Shown: in pieces, positions 21,114 through 31,533 of the stretch
Layout of the letters: every line of letters starts with the position of its first letter
Position numbering within the stretch: the stretch's first letter is position 1
Origin: Pseudopithomyces maydicus
Taxonomy: Eukaryota; Ascomycota; Dothideomycetes; Pleosporales; Didymosphaeriaceae
Reading direction: 5' to 3'
DNA: 64,000 nucleotides
Assembly (NCBI GenBank): GCA_026873275.1
Contig: JANTUC010000009.1
Span: forward strand, 806,001 to 870,000
Notes under the pieces: model-generated
What the model was told of the DNA's origin: nothing
The model's input: only the letters and a program-made list of their open reading frames with translations
The model's database searches: none
Translations under genes and position numbers: made by a program

Positions 21114-23105
21114 CTATACTTTCTTAGTGAAAAAACGTTCGTTGGTCAAGCCCCCAACGATGTTTTCTTTCGTGAGCCGATCCGGGCTCTTCAGCCCGCT
21201 CGGGATCATGTCCATCAGATCTTCTCCCCTACAGATACCCATATCAGCCCACATATCTTTAACATCCTTATCTAATTTCGTAAGCCACAGACACTTTCTC
21301 ATGCGATCCAGAACTTCTTCTGGATTTGTTTCTTCAGCAAAACCCTGTGCTTTGAAAGCCATGACACAGTACTGCTTGAAGAATTCGAAGTCTTCCGCAC
21401 CACGTGTGGCTAGACCGCCCATAGTTAGAGTCCACATGAGCAAGTCCGTCGCGTTTGCCCACCGGAAGAGAAGGCATTTCTCGAGAGAGGACTTGAGACG
21501 CTGAGACGCAGCATAAACCATAATGCTAAAATTCTGGTTGTAGGAAATGACGATGAAGATGATCAGTGCTAAGCAAAGACTCTGATCTACAGGATTCCGT
21601 GGAAGCGCAGGGTCTTCTTCACCGCGCTTATACCAGTCAAAAAGACGATACGTAAGGAGACAGACGTGTTTCTGCATTTCGATAGGTTCCACTGGGCACT
21701 TGATATCATCGTTCCAGGCATTGAGGTCGCCAACGAAGACTACTATGTTTGCAATCAGATCGTATAGATCCGGATCAAGTTTGAGAGGATGAAAGAGGCG
21801 GAGTGTTCTTGTTGAGGCTGGCCGACCACGGAATGATGGTATGTCATACTGTTGGATGTGGCCCGTGGGGCCAACGAGTGTAGCATAGGGTCGCTCGAAG
21901 GTTGATACTGCGTGTGCAACGCTATGCCTAGTAATTGATCAGCCTATTGTATTATGCTTATGCATAACGAGAAATTGTCGAGGACGAGGTTTTTTTTTAG
22001 AATGGCTTCCCGTGTTCCTTCTGAGACGTGACAGACCCCAGGCAATTTTGCGTGATGAAGATACAAAAGCAGGAAAGCTCACATCAGGATGAATGTCTGC
22101 AAGCATTGATTGGAACTCAATGCAGATAGTCCTCCTCTCTGGTCGATCATGGTCTTGAGGCCGTCCAGATGTAATTTTCGTTGAATTGTGGCCCACTCAA
22201 CATCTTCATTGTTAGATGACACAGCCCCCTCTTCGATACACAGGAGCATGAAAACAGCAGCAATGTTGTTGTCATCAATCTGTGCAGAGGTGTGATTGAG
22301 CTGCTGATTGATCTCGGAAATAGCATTGATTTTGTATTGAAGTACATCCTGAGGACTGCCCGATCCTGTGGCCAAACGGTAGAGAGAACTGGCGGTGAAG
22401 ATAGCATATATGAATGGTGCGCCTGTTGAGCTTAAGATACCCCTTGATATCCAGTTTGTAGTCGCTCTACTGGACGACTGGTGCTGATCGACAGGCACGA
22501 AGCTGATAGCATAGTTGGTAACGACTATAGAGTCATGTTCAATGCACCATAGTGGCGGTCGAAGGATATTTGAACTTACATTTCTCCAATAGATCCCGGG
22601 TATTTGCATCTGTCGGCACGGGGAGACAGTCGAGGTCGGCGACGAAGCCGACGTCAAAACCACCCCTAGGCGGCAGATGGTTGGTGGACAAGTGGCCAGC
22701 GCACTGTGGGTTGTCACACAGGCTGCATGAGGATGAGGGCGGGGCGCGGTAGGGCTGACTGTAGCTGCGGGTGGATTGGAAACTGCCGTTCCTGCTGCTG
22801 ACAGCGGACGGATTGGTCGGAGCAGACCAGGTAGCCGGGCTCGCAGCGGCATGATACCATGATGGGGAAGCGGGAGTGGGCTCGGGTAGTAGTTGTTGTT
22901 TGTCGTCGGAGGGCGAATTTGATTTTTCCTTTTGTCTCGTGCTCCAGGGTTTCTTGCTTCGTGCAGATTTCATGACAAAACTGCGGACATTCTTGTCGGG
23001 CTTGGCATTGACTCCGTTGGCACCGGTCGAGTCGATGAACATGAACTGCTGTCTTGGTGGCCTACGGGTCCTGCTGCCGGGCTTGGAGTCGTGCTGATCG
23101 TCCAT
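21114..23105 (-). CDS. Fungal-specific transcription-factor-domain protein
   Basis: Exons 23105-22580, 22524-22083 and 21927-21114 give 593 aa. Introns are 55 and 155 nt, GT-AG, and the phases agree. The N-terminus (QFMFIDSTGANGVNAKPDKNVRSFVMKSARSKK) and the helical, Leu-rich remainder with paired Trp/Leu segments are typical of the fungal_trans_2 / DUF3468 group of putative regulators. No N-terminal Zn2Cys6 cluster is visible, although a short CSLCDNPQC motif lies near residue 145. Such proteins are often annotated as C6 factors missing the zinc cluster. The start ATG was chosen because the upstream open stretch begins with GTG. Target genes and DNA binding cannot be inferred. Confidence 0.75.
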
Positions 23106-23492
23106 GCTGGCGCAGATGGGCGCGCATTGCGGCCCGGCGCGCACGAGACGGTACTGCCTTGGCGCACCAGTAATGAGGCCAGCTAACGGGAGCCAGGTGT
23201 GCCAGCGGCGCTAAGTGGCGTATGAGTGTAGGTTGTATATCTGCGGCCCAGAGAGGAAGTCGATAAGTTGGGTTGGAGGGCCGTCAAGTGCCGCGATAAG
23301 TTGAGCCTCCGGGCCGGGGCGGCTGCGCCTTCCCGCTTCAGGCCTAATTTGGCCCAGTCCCCGCCGCTACAGCCCCGCGGGGAGCACGCCCTGTCATGTG
23401 ACCGGCAACAACCCATAGACCGGTGGACCTGATGAGGGAAAGAAGACCACGCATGCAATGTCTGCTCATCTGCTAATCTGCTCATCTACTGA
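23106..23492. other. Intergenic spacer
   Basis: 387 bp upstream of the transcription-factor-domain gene and downstream of the UTP21 stop. Nothing was recognised. Confidence 0.6.
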
Positions 23493-26400
23493 CTACCTCG
23501 CGCTCCTGACCCACCCGACCACGCCCACCGAATATCCCACCAGCCCGCCCACCCGCTCCCGCTCCCGCTTCGCCTCGTCCTGCCACTTCCGCAACACACC
23601 CACCAGCTGCTCGTCCTGCACCACCACGTCGCCGTGCAGCCGCAGGAACACGCTCATCCACGCCTGCACGAGCTCGTAGTCCCGCCGCTCCTCTAGCCGC
23701 CGCGTCAACGCCAGCATGAAGGTGTGCAGCTCACCGTACGGCGCCGCCGTGTCGAGCGTTCGGATCGCAACGTCCGCTGCCGACGGTCCCAGCGACCCAA
23801 GGTGTTCTAGCACTGCAGCGTAGTCGGCTCGCTCGCCCCTCTCACCCACCTGCCCAAGACGCCGCGTGAACTCGCTGGTAGCACGAGCAGCTGACGACCG
23901 CGAGCCCAGCGCCGAGCTCGAGATGCGAGATGTGGGCTCCGCCTCCATCGTGCTTAGTGGCTCTGCACCCTTGTTCGCCTCCAGCTGTGAAGTTGACGGG
24001 AGGAAGAAGGGCGCCTTTTCCGGTGCCTTGGGTGCTTCCTTGGGCTTGTTACGCGCCCGAATCATGTCGAGATGTAGCAGCGTTTGCCATCGCGCCTTGG
24101 GGACCACGCTGAGCGTTGTAATGCCCTCACTGAGTTGATCCATAATAGGTACAGCCGTCTCGTCTTCATCGTCTGCTGTGTCTCCTTCGCCTGCTGCATC
24201 CACGACGTCTTCGCCTCCCTCCCCAGATGCTGTAGGTGCCTCCATTGTGGCAATCTCATCTTCCGATACCTGTCGTGTAGATGTGTGCGTGAATAGCGTC
24301 CGATTGGTCCAGATGTGTACTCCCACCTCACCATCGAGAGCTGTAGCAAGATACTCCCCGGATGGTGAGAAGGAGACTGCTGTGCATCGTCCAGGTAATC
24401 TCATCGCATCGATGAGGTGGCCGGTCGGGAGGTCCCATACACGCACAGTCGAATCCGAAGCTGCTGCAATCATCCACCGGCCATCGTTGGAAAAAGTATA
24501 ATCAATAATCTGCAAGTCCGCGTGGGATCGAGACGCCCACAGCTCACGAACAAGCTTCTTGGTATCCATGTCGACAACGCGAATAGATCCATCATCGCAA
24601 TTAAACGCCACCAGGTCATTGCTATGGTGATATCGAAGACCCAGGATCTTAGTCATCGGGTACCAATCAACTTCATGCTGTAGTAAGCCCGTCTGAAAAT
24701 CCCAGAACTATCCATCGTTAGCATCAATACAGATGGTACACACAACGAAGGCACTTACCTTCACTTTGCCGTCGTCACTGCAGCTAACCACGACTCGGTT
24801 CAATCCATCTACTGTCAAGCCAGTGACAGCGCCCTTGTGGCGTCCTTCACCCTTCTTGAATTTCTTCAGTCTCGAATCGTTTGAATCAATTGCGTCGTCT
24901 TTCTGGAGCAACTCCAGCTTAAGCTTTCTGGCTTCTGATGGTGTCAACCGTGAAGGAAACCTTCGTCGGTGTTGGCCAGACTGCAAGTTGTACATATCGA
25001 TGGCGCCACCAGCGGAGCCGATCACGGCAAATGTCCCGCATGGAGATATGGCCACACTGGTCACTTCCGTGTCGTCACCAGTGCTGAAAGTCCATCTTCC
25101 AGCTCGTTTGCGACCCCAAAACCAGGTTCTTGCTTTCTTGTCACCAGCGTGCCCTGTTACTATACTTTCCCAACCTGTCATATTTACTTCAGGCGTCCCT
25201 TTCTCGCCCTTTGCCTTGGAAGAATTGTTCCATACTCCCATGACCCCAGGCATAGCTCCCATTCCGCCATCGCGGTTGAGCGAGCACGCCATGCAAGTGA
25301 TGACAGGAGCCTTGAGGTTTTCGAAGGTGCCATGAAGCCTGGAATCTACTGCCCCACCGTTGAGCAAACCCAACTTCTTTGCTTTCTTCTGCACTGCTCC
25401 TTGGCTTAGTTCGATGCTTTGGCCGTCTCTTCGCAAACTCCAGCCCCATAGGCTTCGATCACGGCTCGCACTCAACAGCCATTTTCCAACATCGTCGGAG
25501 CCATCGGAATTTGATGGGAGGAACTTCAGAGAAGAGACAGGCGCTGCGTGTCCTCCACGGGAATGCAAGACCCGGGGTACTGGAGAAAACGGCGACTGAT
25601 CAAACATCCAAGTTTTGAGAGTGTTGTCTAAGCCGCTTGAAACTATGATTGACTGGCCAGCTAGGAATTCTATCCTGCTGATCCCGCCGCCAACGCCGCC
25701 TTCAACTGACGGAGGCGGATTATGCGCACCATGCAAGGTGCCCATCTTGCGACCCTTCTCGTTTAGATCCCAGAAGGTGACGTCGCTGCTGTCCTTGCTT
25801 GCGGTTGCCATGACGCCTTCTTTGCGACCATCTTCTCCAGCCCCAAGTCCGTCTGTCCTGAAAGAAATGGAGGTGATAGGGGCGTTCTTGGATGACCCCA
25901 AGTTCAGACGCATGACCTCCCTGTCAGCCCGGACGTCGTGAATGCACACGGGACCGGATGCATAGGCGATGGCGAGAAGGGATAGGGCAGGTGTTGGTTG
26001 CAGGGCAGTGACGGCGCCAAAATCCGCCGCAGGTGGAAGAAGTGTGTACAATAGTCTTCCAGTATTGACATTCCAAATCTCTACCGAGCCATCTTGCCTC
26101 CCCACAAAGATCTTGTTCAGATAGGTGGGCATGTTGCAGAGACAGTCGGATAGCGGGCTTGTGGAAGAACCTTGCAGGGTGGTGTAGTGCTCCAAGGTAG
26201 CTGACTTCCACACCTCGATCTTAGTAGCTCCGGTGCCCACGATCCATTCTCCAAATGCCACAAGGCGTGTGATGTTCTCGTCGGGTCCGCGCGGCAGTTG
26301 CAACTCAGCAACCTTCTTGCCCCGCTGAAAGACCCAGACACCCCTCGCAGCGAACGCTTCAGAACCGCCCCAAGCGGCCAGCACAATTTTCTTCCATGCC

Positions 26401-26742
26401 AAGGTTGCGGTGATAATCTCGGGCGTCTGCGGGCGCGTGACAAAGACGAGGTTTAATCCACGTCGCAAGTCGTACGTCTGAAGAGAGCGGCCGACCGAGG
26501 TAGTGATCTGGAAGGTTGCCTTGCCAAGCGGAATCGAGGTAAAGGGAACGTGTGTAGGAGAGACTAAGCCTACCGTCTGCGCATGTTAGACGTCAAGCTG
26601 GCTGTAGCGTTGGGTAGGGCGAGCTTACTCTAAACGGCGCAAATATTCTTGACCTGGAGGCGGCGGGCGTGGGGCGCCCACCATTGCTGGCATGAAGCTT
26701 CTGGCGTTTCGCCACGGGTCCATTCGAGGCTTTGTCGGCCAT
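23493..26742 (-). CDS. UTP21: U3 snoRNP / small-subunit processome protein UTP21 (WDR36 family)
   Basis: A WD-repeat scaffold in the UTP-B complex, needed for 18S rRNA maturation in the nucleolus. Exons 26742-26629, 26576-24759 and 24707-23493 give 1048 aa; introns of 52 and 51 nt are GT-AG and all phases agree. The N-terminus has RIFAPFRTVGLVSPTHVPF, the conserved UTP21 opening. Two WD40 propellers follow, with segments such as VEIWNVNTGRLLYTL, TFWDLNEKGRK, VKFWDFQTG and VRVWDLPTGHL. After an acidic Ala/Glu/Asp linker comes the C-terminal UTP21 domain (TRRLEERRDYELVQAWMSVFLRLHGD). The start MADKASNG was chosen, but in-frame Mets lie up to 45 codons upstream. There is no sign of frame damage. 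Confidence 0.93.
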
Positions 26743-27369
26743 TGCGCATGAGGTTGCTTGCAGAAGAACAGCCATGGAGCAGCGACGCGGCCGCGACATT
26801 TTTCTTGCGGGCTCAACGGACGCTGATTGGCCGAGCATGCCGGGTTCGGACGAACCATGTTCCGCCTCCTCCGCCAAAACACATCAGACCGGTAGTCTAG
26901 TGCAAGCTTAGCTGCATACATCATGCGAGCTGCTACGGCTTGGAACATGGTCGTCCATCCCCGCCTCCACCAGTACCGAGACTGACCGGCCTGCCTCATG
27001 AAGCATATGCCGTCTGCCTGCGTGCAGCGGCCTCGCCGTGTCCAAGGACGAGGAGACATGCAACAGAACCAAGCAAGCTAAAAGCTTAGCCAAGGCATGT
27101 TGCCGATATTCCGAACACCTTCTCCAGTTCCCACAGGTAGATGAAACCCAACGTCACGACAAACCTGACGGCCCATATCGAATGCCGCGCCTACTTCTCA
27201 GCAGCAGACGAGGTAACCATGTCCGTCGCACCATCGGCGAAGCAGTCACTGACCACCGGCCGCCGTAGGATGGGTCCTACTGCCAATTGGTAAACATGCG
27301 CCACGAACACGCCGCGTGCCTCCAATCCTGTACGGGGCTCCGCAAGATCGTCGAGATAATCCAGATCGT
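26743..27369. promoter_or_regulatory. Divergent promoter region UTP21 / AAA-type ATPase
   Basis: A 627-bp divergent spacer. A possible extra 5' exon of the ATPase (ATG 27182, donor after 27212, acceptor before 27347) is in phase but lacks a branch site. Confidence 0.4.
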
Positions 27370-28868
27370 ATGCAGCCCTCCTTTGAGCCCTCACAACAGG
27401 ACCGATCCAAGTTCACACGCAGCGTCCTCGAAGGTTCGACCGTAGCGCTGATCTCCTTGCTGGGCCTGGGTGCGGGTGGCTTTGCCTACTCCAAATGGTA
27501 CAAGAAGAAGGTTCTAGATAAGATTGAGAACGCGTTTTCAAAAGGGTACAGTTCGCAAGAACGAGTCGCCCTGGGTCAGATCGCGCTCGGGACACACCCA
27601 GACACCATCCAGGACATCCTGGACAAGGAGTATTGGGTGCCCCGAGCTGAGCAGCCCATTATCGACGATATCCTTAGCGGGAAGAGCAGGGGGCGGTATT
27701 ATCTCATCATGGGTGAAAGAGGTACTGGAAAACGATCCCTTCTTCTCGAAGGCATGCGCAAAGTTCATGGGGATGGCATCGCCATGCTGGAGGCGCATAA
27801 CGACTTGGAAGTCTTCCGCGTGAGGTTGGGCAAGGCCATTGATTTTGAATATCACGAGGACTATATCGGTAGCTTGTTTAGCATACGAGGACCTCGGGAT
27901 AGTACACCACTGTTAGATGTCGAAAGAGCGTTGAATCAAATGGAGAAGGTGGCTCTGAGAATGCGAAAGGCGCGCGGGAAGCCTCTGTTGCTCATTATCA
28001 ACAACATCCATCTCTTCAAGGACGATGCTGGCAGCCAAGCCCTCCTCGAAATTCTCCAACAGCGTGCCGAAATCTGGTCAGGTAATGACCTTGTAACAGT
28101 TGTTTTCACATCAGATGAACACTGGACTCTGGAGAAATTGATCCCGCACGCAACAAACATGCACGTTTTCAACATCAAGGATATACCGAAGAACAGTGTG
28201 ACCACTGCACTAAAGAAATTCCGCGCTAGAATGGGGGATGATGTACCTCAAGGAATTCTAGATGAGGTATTTGCAAGAGTAGGTGGGCGCCTAATTTTTC
28301 TCAACCAAGTCGCCAAATCGAAGGACATGCTGGAGACATGCAGACATATCAATCGCAAAGAAAAATCCTGGTTTCTCAACCAATGTTGGATTCTGGGAGA
28401 ATCAATGGATGATGATGTAGAGGAGCAGCAGAAATTTTGTGTAAGCCAAGTCAGACTGTGGTTTATCCCATCTATGTGCTAATACCCCGACAGGCCGCTG
28501 CCGTCATTCTTGCGCGTGCCCTGGTCCAGCGAGAGACCGGCCACGCTGCGCATGATTATAGTTTACCTGAGATACCGTTGCATGAAGCTCGCCAAATTAT
28601 CACCCGTGCAGACTTCGTGAGAGCCTTTGACCACATCAACGTCATTCATATCGATGCGAATGGCATGGTACGTGCAGATTCCATGGCTATGCAGAATGCT
28701 TTCAGGGACATATGTGCGGAGGAGGGTTTTGAGGAACATCTCAAGGCTACGCTAGACCGCTTGGATGAGTTAGAAAGTTTGGCTAGAACGAGGGATGTAT
28801 GGTTTAGAGAACCACCAGGACGAAGCGGTGGCGAGGTACCTGAACAGACGTATACAGCGAGTTTATAA
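27370..28868 (+). CDS. Membrane-anchored P-loop (AAA/STAND-like) ATPase, function unknown
   Basis: Exons 27370-28440 and 28494-28868 with a 53-nt GT-AG intron (branch GCTAAT) give 481 aa. A hydrophobic segment at 23-41 (STVALISLLGLGAGGFAYS) followed by KWYKKK predicts one membrane anchor. Walker A is GERGTGKRS (115-123). The Walker B-like strand LLLIINNIH (206-214) has Asn-Asn where Asp-Glu is usual, so hydrolysis may be weak. The C-terminal third (LHEARQIITRADFVRAFDHINVIHID) looks like the winged-helix domain that fungi pair with this ATPase. A mitochondrial membrane location is possible but not shown. The start is uncertain: the open frame runs upstream to a GTG, and a small extra 5' exon is conceivable. 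Confidence 0.75.
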
Positions 28869-29017
28869 CAGACATTGGGGATAAAGAATCTTTAGAGATC
28901 ATGATTGGGTAAAGATTACTATGCATAAGAACCAAACTCCAACGCAATGCATTACAAAACAAACCGTCAAGACGCCAGGCAACACCACATGCAAAGAATA
29001 AACAACAAAGTTTATCC

Positions 29018-29758
29018 TTAGAGCTCGTATGTGAGATAGAGGCCGGTGGTGTCGCTGATTGCGATGAAGATCCTGTTGTGCTGTTCGCCTTGATCGCTGC
29101 CCTTCAGCTCGAGTCCAATCTGTTCGGCGCACTTGACATAAGGGCCATCGTGGACGCCAGGGTTCGCGGGCCCACCGGTGAAGTCCAAGCTAGGCTCCCA
29201 CTCGGCTTGTGAGTCCTGGTATTTTTTCAAGCTATTGAACGAAACACCTTCTTCCTTGGTGGGAAAACCGTTGAGTTGGCGGACCCACGCTTTGCCTTGT
29301 CCCAGAACGAAGAAGACGTTGTTGTCATTTCGTGTGACGCTCTTCCACATGAGACGGCAATTCTTTGCATCCTTGGGGACGTTGTCGAACACCATGGCGT
29401 TAGTCGTAGTGATGCTATCACCCTCTGGTTTGTTCAGATCGACATGATCATTGCGATTTTCCTCGTTCTGCGACGCCTCTTTTGTGAAAATGTTGTAGGA
29501 TCGTGGCTTAGTGATTTCTTTTCTCTCGAGAGGCTTCGGGACTGGGGCAGTAGTGGAAGGTCGGGTACCAAGACTGCAAGGATCCGAGTAGAAGCAACCG
29601 ACATAGCCATTCGCACAGTTGTAGAAGACGCTGCCTGGACTGGACTTCCAGCAGTCGGAGCGATCTGGGCTGCGCTCGGAAAGTGTGCTGCGGAGATGTG
29701 ATGGGAGGGCTGAAGCGAAAACCAAGAGGCCGGTGAAGGCTAACAATTTGGCAGACAT
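29018..29758 (-). CDS. Secreted Cys-containing protein with But2-like C-terminus
   Basis: A single exon of 246 aa with a strong signal peptide (MSAKLLAFTGLLVFASALP). The N-terminal domain carries SDCWKSSPG...YNCANGYVGCFYSDPC, a CxxG..GC...DPC pattern seen in many fungal secreted proteins. A linker rich in Thr, Pro and Lys follows. The C-terminal domain (FDNVPKDAKNCRLMWKSV ... FTGGPANPGVHDGPYVKC) resembles the But2 C-terminal fold common in secreted fungal proteins. There is a TATA-rich palindrome (TATATATACGTATATAT) about 165 bp upstream. It could be an effector or a cell-wall protein. Host relevance is inference. Confidence 0.75.
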   Translation of the reverse strand: MSAKLLAFTGLLVFASALPSHLRSTLSERSPDRSDCWKSSPGSVFYNCANGYVGCFYSDPCSLGTRPSTTAPVPKPLERKEITKPRSYNIFTKEASQNEENRNDHVDLNKPEGDSITTTNAMVFDNVPKDAKNCRLMWKSVTRNDNNVFFVLGQGKAWVRQLNGFPTKEEGVSFNSLKKYQDSQAEWEPSLDFTGGPANPGVHDGPYVKCAEQIGLELKGSDQGEQHNRIFIAISDTTGLYLTYEL

Positions 29759-30492
29759 TTCCGATGGTATTTGAAAAGATGATCTAGCTCGTGATTATAT
29801 TGCTGGTGGCAAGATCAATGAGGGGTCCTGTTAGAATTCAGAGGTAACTGTAGTTTGAGAAGGCCCGGGGATGGCAAAAGGACACTGTGAGATGGTGGCT
29901 CATCATTAACGACGTGGTGAAATATATATACGTATATATCGAGGCTATAGAAAGCTGAATTGAATCATGTCTGGTACGAGCTCTTCATAATGCATGGGCT
30001 GCTTGTGTCCGTGTCCCGTGCGAGATGGCCGCAAGCACGCATCCGAGGACCAGTATGGAGGCAGGGGACGGCGCAGCAGACAAGGTCAGACTGCGCCCGA
30101 TCCCTCTGGATCGTTTTTGGAGTTTTCGCAACGAAAATGTGCTTGGCAGGCTATATGGGATGGTATTGGCGCAGTGCTGACAGTAGCTCAGCAAGTGGTC
30201 GGCTGCGCCACTACGGCGACCTGGATAACTAAGCTAGAAGGCGTAGCCTGAACTTCCTACACTATCCTTAGACGTCTTGACGGAGTGGAGAGTGCCGTGT
30301 GGATGGTTCGCGCTAATGCTGGGGCGGGGATGCCCCCAGCCTCGCCAAATGTCAACACCAGCCATCGACCGTCCTGCCATCGCAATATTCCATGGTTATA
30401 ATTGTCTGCACCCCTGCAGCAGGAGGCATGCCTTGTCCACACCTCTCTGCTCACCCGCGGGCGTTGGCTGCAAGTACTCGACAGGGCTCACG
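29759..30492. promoter_or_regulatory. Divergent promoter between two secreted-protein genes
   Basis: 734 bp. The TATATATACGTATATAT palindrome near 29924 sits at the distance expected of a TATA box for the minus-strand gene. No coding content was recognised. Confidence 0.4.
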
Positions 30493-30882
30493 ATGCAGTT
30501 GACGGCACTTTGCTATACATTACTCCTCTCGGCCTTGGCTAGCGGGCTGCCATTCCAGGGCGTGTCGCGTGCGAAGACATACGCCGTCGTCAACGTGGAC
30601 GGCGGCTCTTCGACACTGCCGCCGACGGACAGGACGACCAGAACACAGACCTCGAGAGTCACGCAGCTATCGACGACGACCAGCACCGTGACCACAACCG
30701 TCGCTCCTGCCACAACAACAGGGGTGCCCACCACCAGCTCGACCCCAGCCCCACCACTTTCGACATCCCCAGCTTCGTCAAGCATACAGGCACCCTCGCC
30801 AACAGCGTCGCCGATGCCGACGCAGTACTACGACGACGGGCTCTGGCACACGCGCTACCCCGTCAAGACGCGGTGGGACTGA
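30493..30882 (+). CDS. Small secreted Ser/Thr/Pro-rich protein
   Basis: 129 aa from ATG 30493. The longer open frame upstream starts without a credible leader. A signal peptide MQLTALCYTLLLSALASGLP is followed by FQGVSRAKTYAVVNVDGGSS, then about 70 residues of Thr/Ser/Pro (TTTSTVTTTVAPATTT) likely to be O-mannosylated, and a distinct end YYDDGLWHTRYPVKTRWD. The short conserved-looking N and C ends around a mucin-like spacer recall small secreted proteins of dothideomycetes. No Cys pairs remain in the mature chain, so it is not a typical disulfide-rich effector. Function unknown. Confidence 0.65.
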   Translation: MQLTALCYTLLLSALASGLPFQGVSRAKTYAVVNVDGGSSTLPPTDRTTRTQTSRVTQLSTTTSTVTTTVAPATTTGVPTTSSTPAPPLSTSPASSSIQAPSPTASPMPTQYYDDGLWHTRYPVKTRWD

Positions 30883-31097
30883 TGGAGGATGGAGGGCTCC
30901 ATCTCCAGGGGACGGGTCCTAGATGGTCATGTGATTGGGTACGGCCCAGGCCCGGGGGCTCCTGCCACTGGGGCTCTAGTGCGATCAAGGGCATGGATTT
31001 GGCAGCAGCGATAGAGGACCAGGCCGCTGGGGGCATTTTTGGTCTCGATAGTGCCTAATGGCACGAAGAAGCATAGACACGGCGTTGGGCGTAGACG

Positions 31098-31160
31098 AGT
31101 CTGGGAGTCTGGGAGTCTGGGAGTCTGGGGGTCTGGGGGTCTGGGGGTCTGGGGGTCTGG
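31098..31160. repeat. Minisatellite, 8-bp unit (GAGTCTGG / GGGTCTGG)
   Basis: Eight tandem units: the first four GAGTCTGG, the last four GGGTCTGG. It is intergenic, between the small secreted protein and VPS35. Confidence 0.9.
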
Positions 31161-31164
31161 AAAC

Positions 31165-31325
31165 AGTGCTGCATCTTCCGAACAACATGGCCTTTTGCAA
31201 TTGTGTTCCCACAAGGGCAACAACCAATCTATGTTTTTGCAAACGTGCTGCATCTTCGCAACAACATGGCCCTCTGCAACGCAATAACCCGCGTGTATCC
31301 TTTTGCAATCGTGTTCCCTCTCCTC
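31165..31325. repeat. Imperfect tandem duplication (about 76-bp step)
   Basis: GTGCTGCATCTTC..AACAACATGGCC..TGCAA occurs at about 31167 and again at about 31243, and CCTTTTGCAATYGTGTTCCC occurs twice (about 31190 and 31300). Together with the adjacent minisatellite this marks a locally unstable non-coding segment upstream of VPS35. Confidence 0.7.
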
Positions 31326-31533
31326 AATTGATTCAATCGTCAATCGCCAATCGCCAGCGACCAGACCCGGGAATGACGACGCCCCGGCAGCTGCGAGCTC
31401 GGATCCCTGCCCCCCGCCAAGGCATCAACACAGGCAGTACACAGCACCTGCGGTCCAGCGCGCCCGCCGCTCCTCGCTCCACCACGCCCCGACTTCCCCA
31501 GTGACGCCCCCCCCCCCTCCCCCACGACCAACA

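Noticed and set aside
27182..27346. Possible extra 5' exon and 134-nt intron for the P-loop ATPase
   Set aside because: The phase fits, but there is no branch site near the acceptor and the donor is weak. Kept only as an alternative start.
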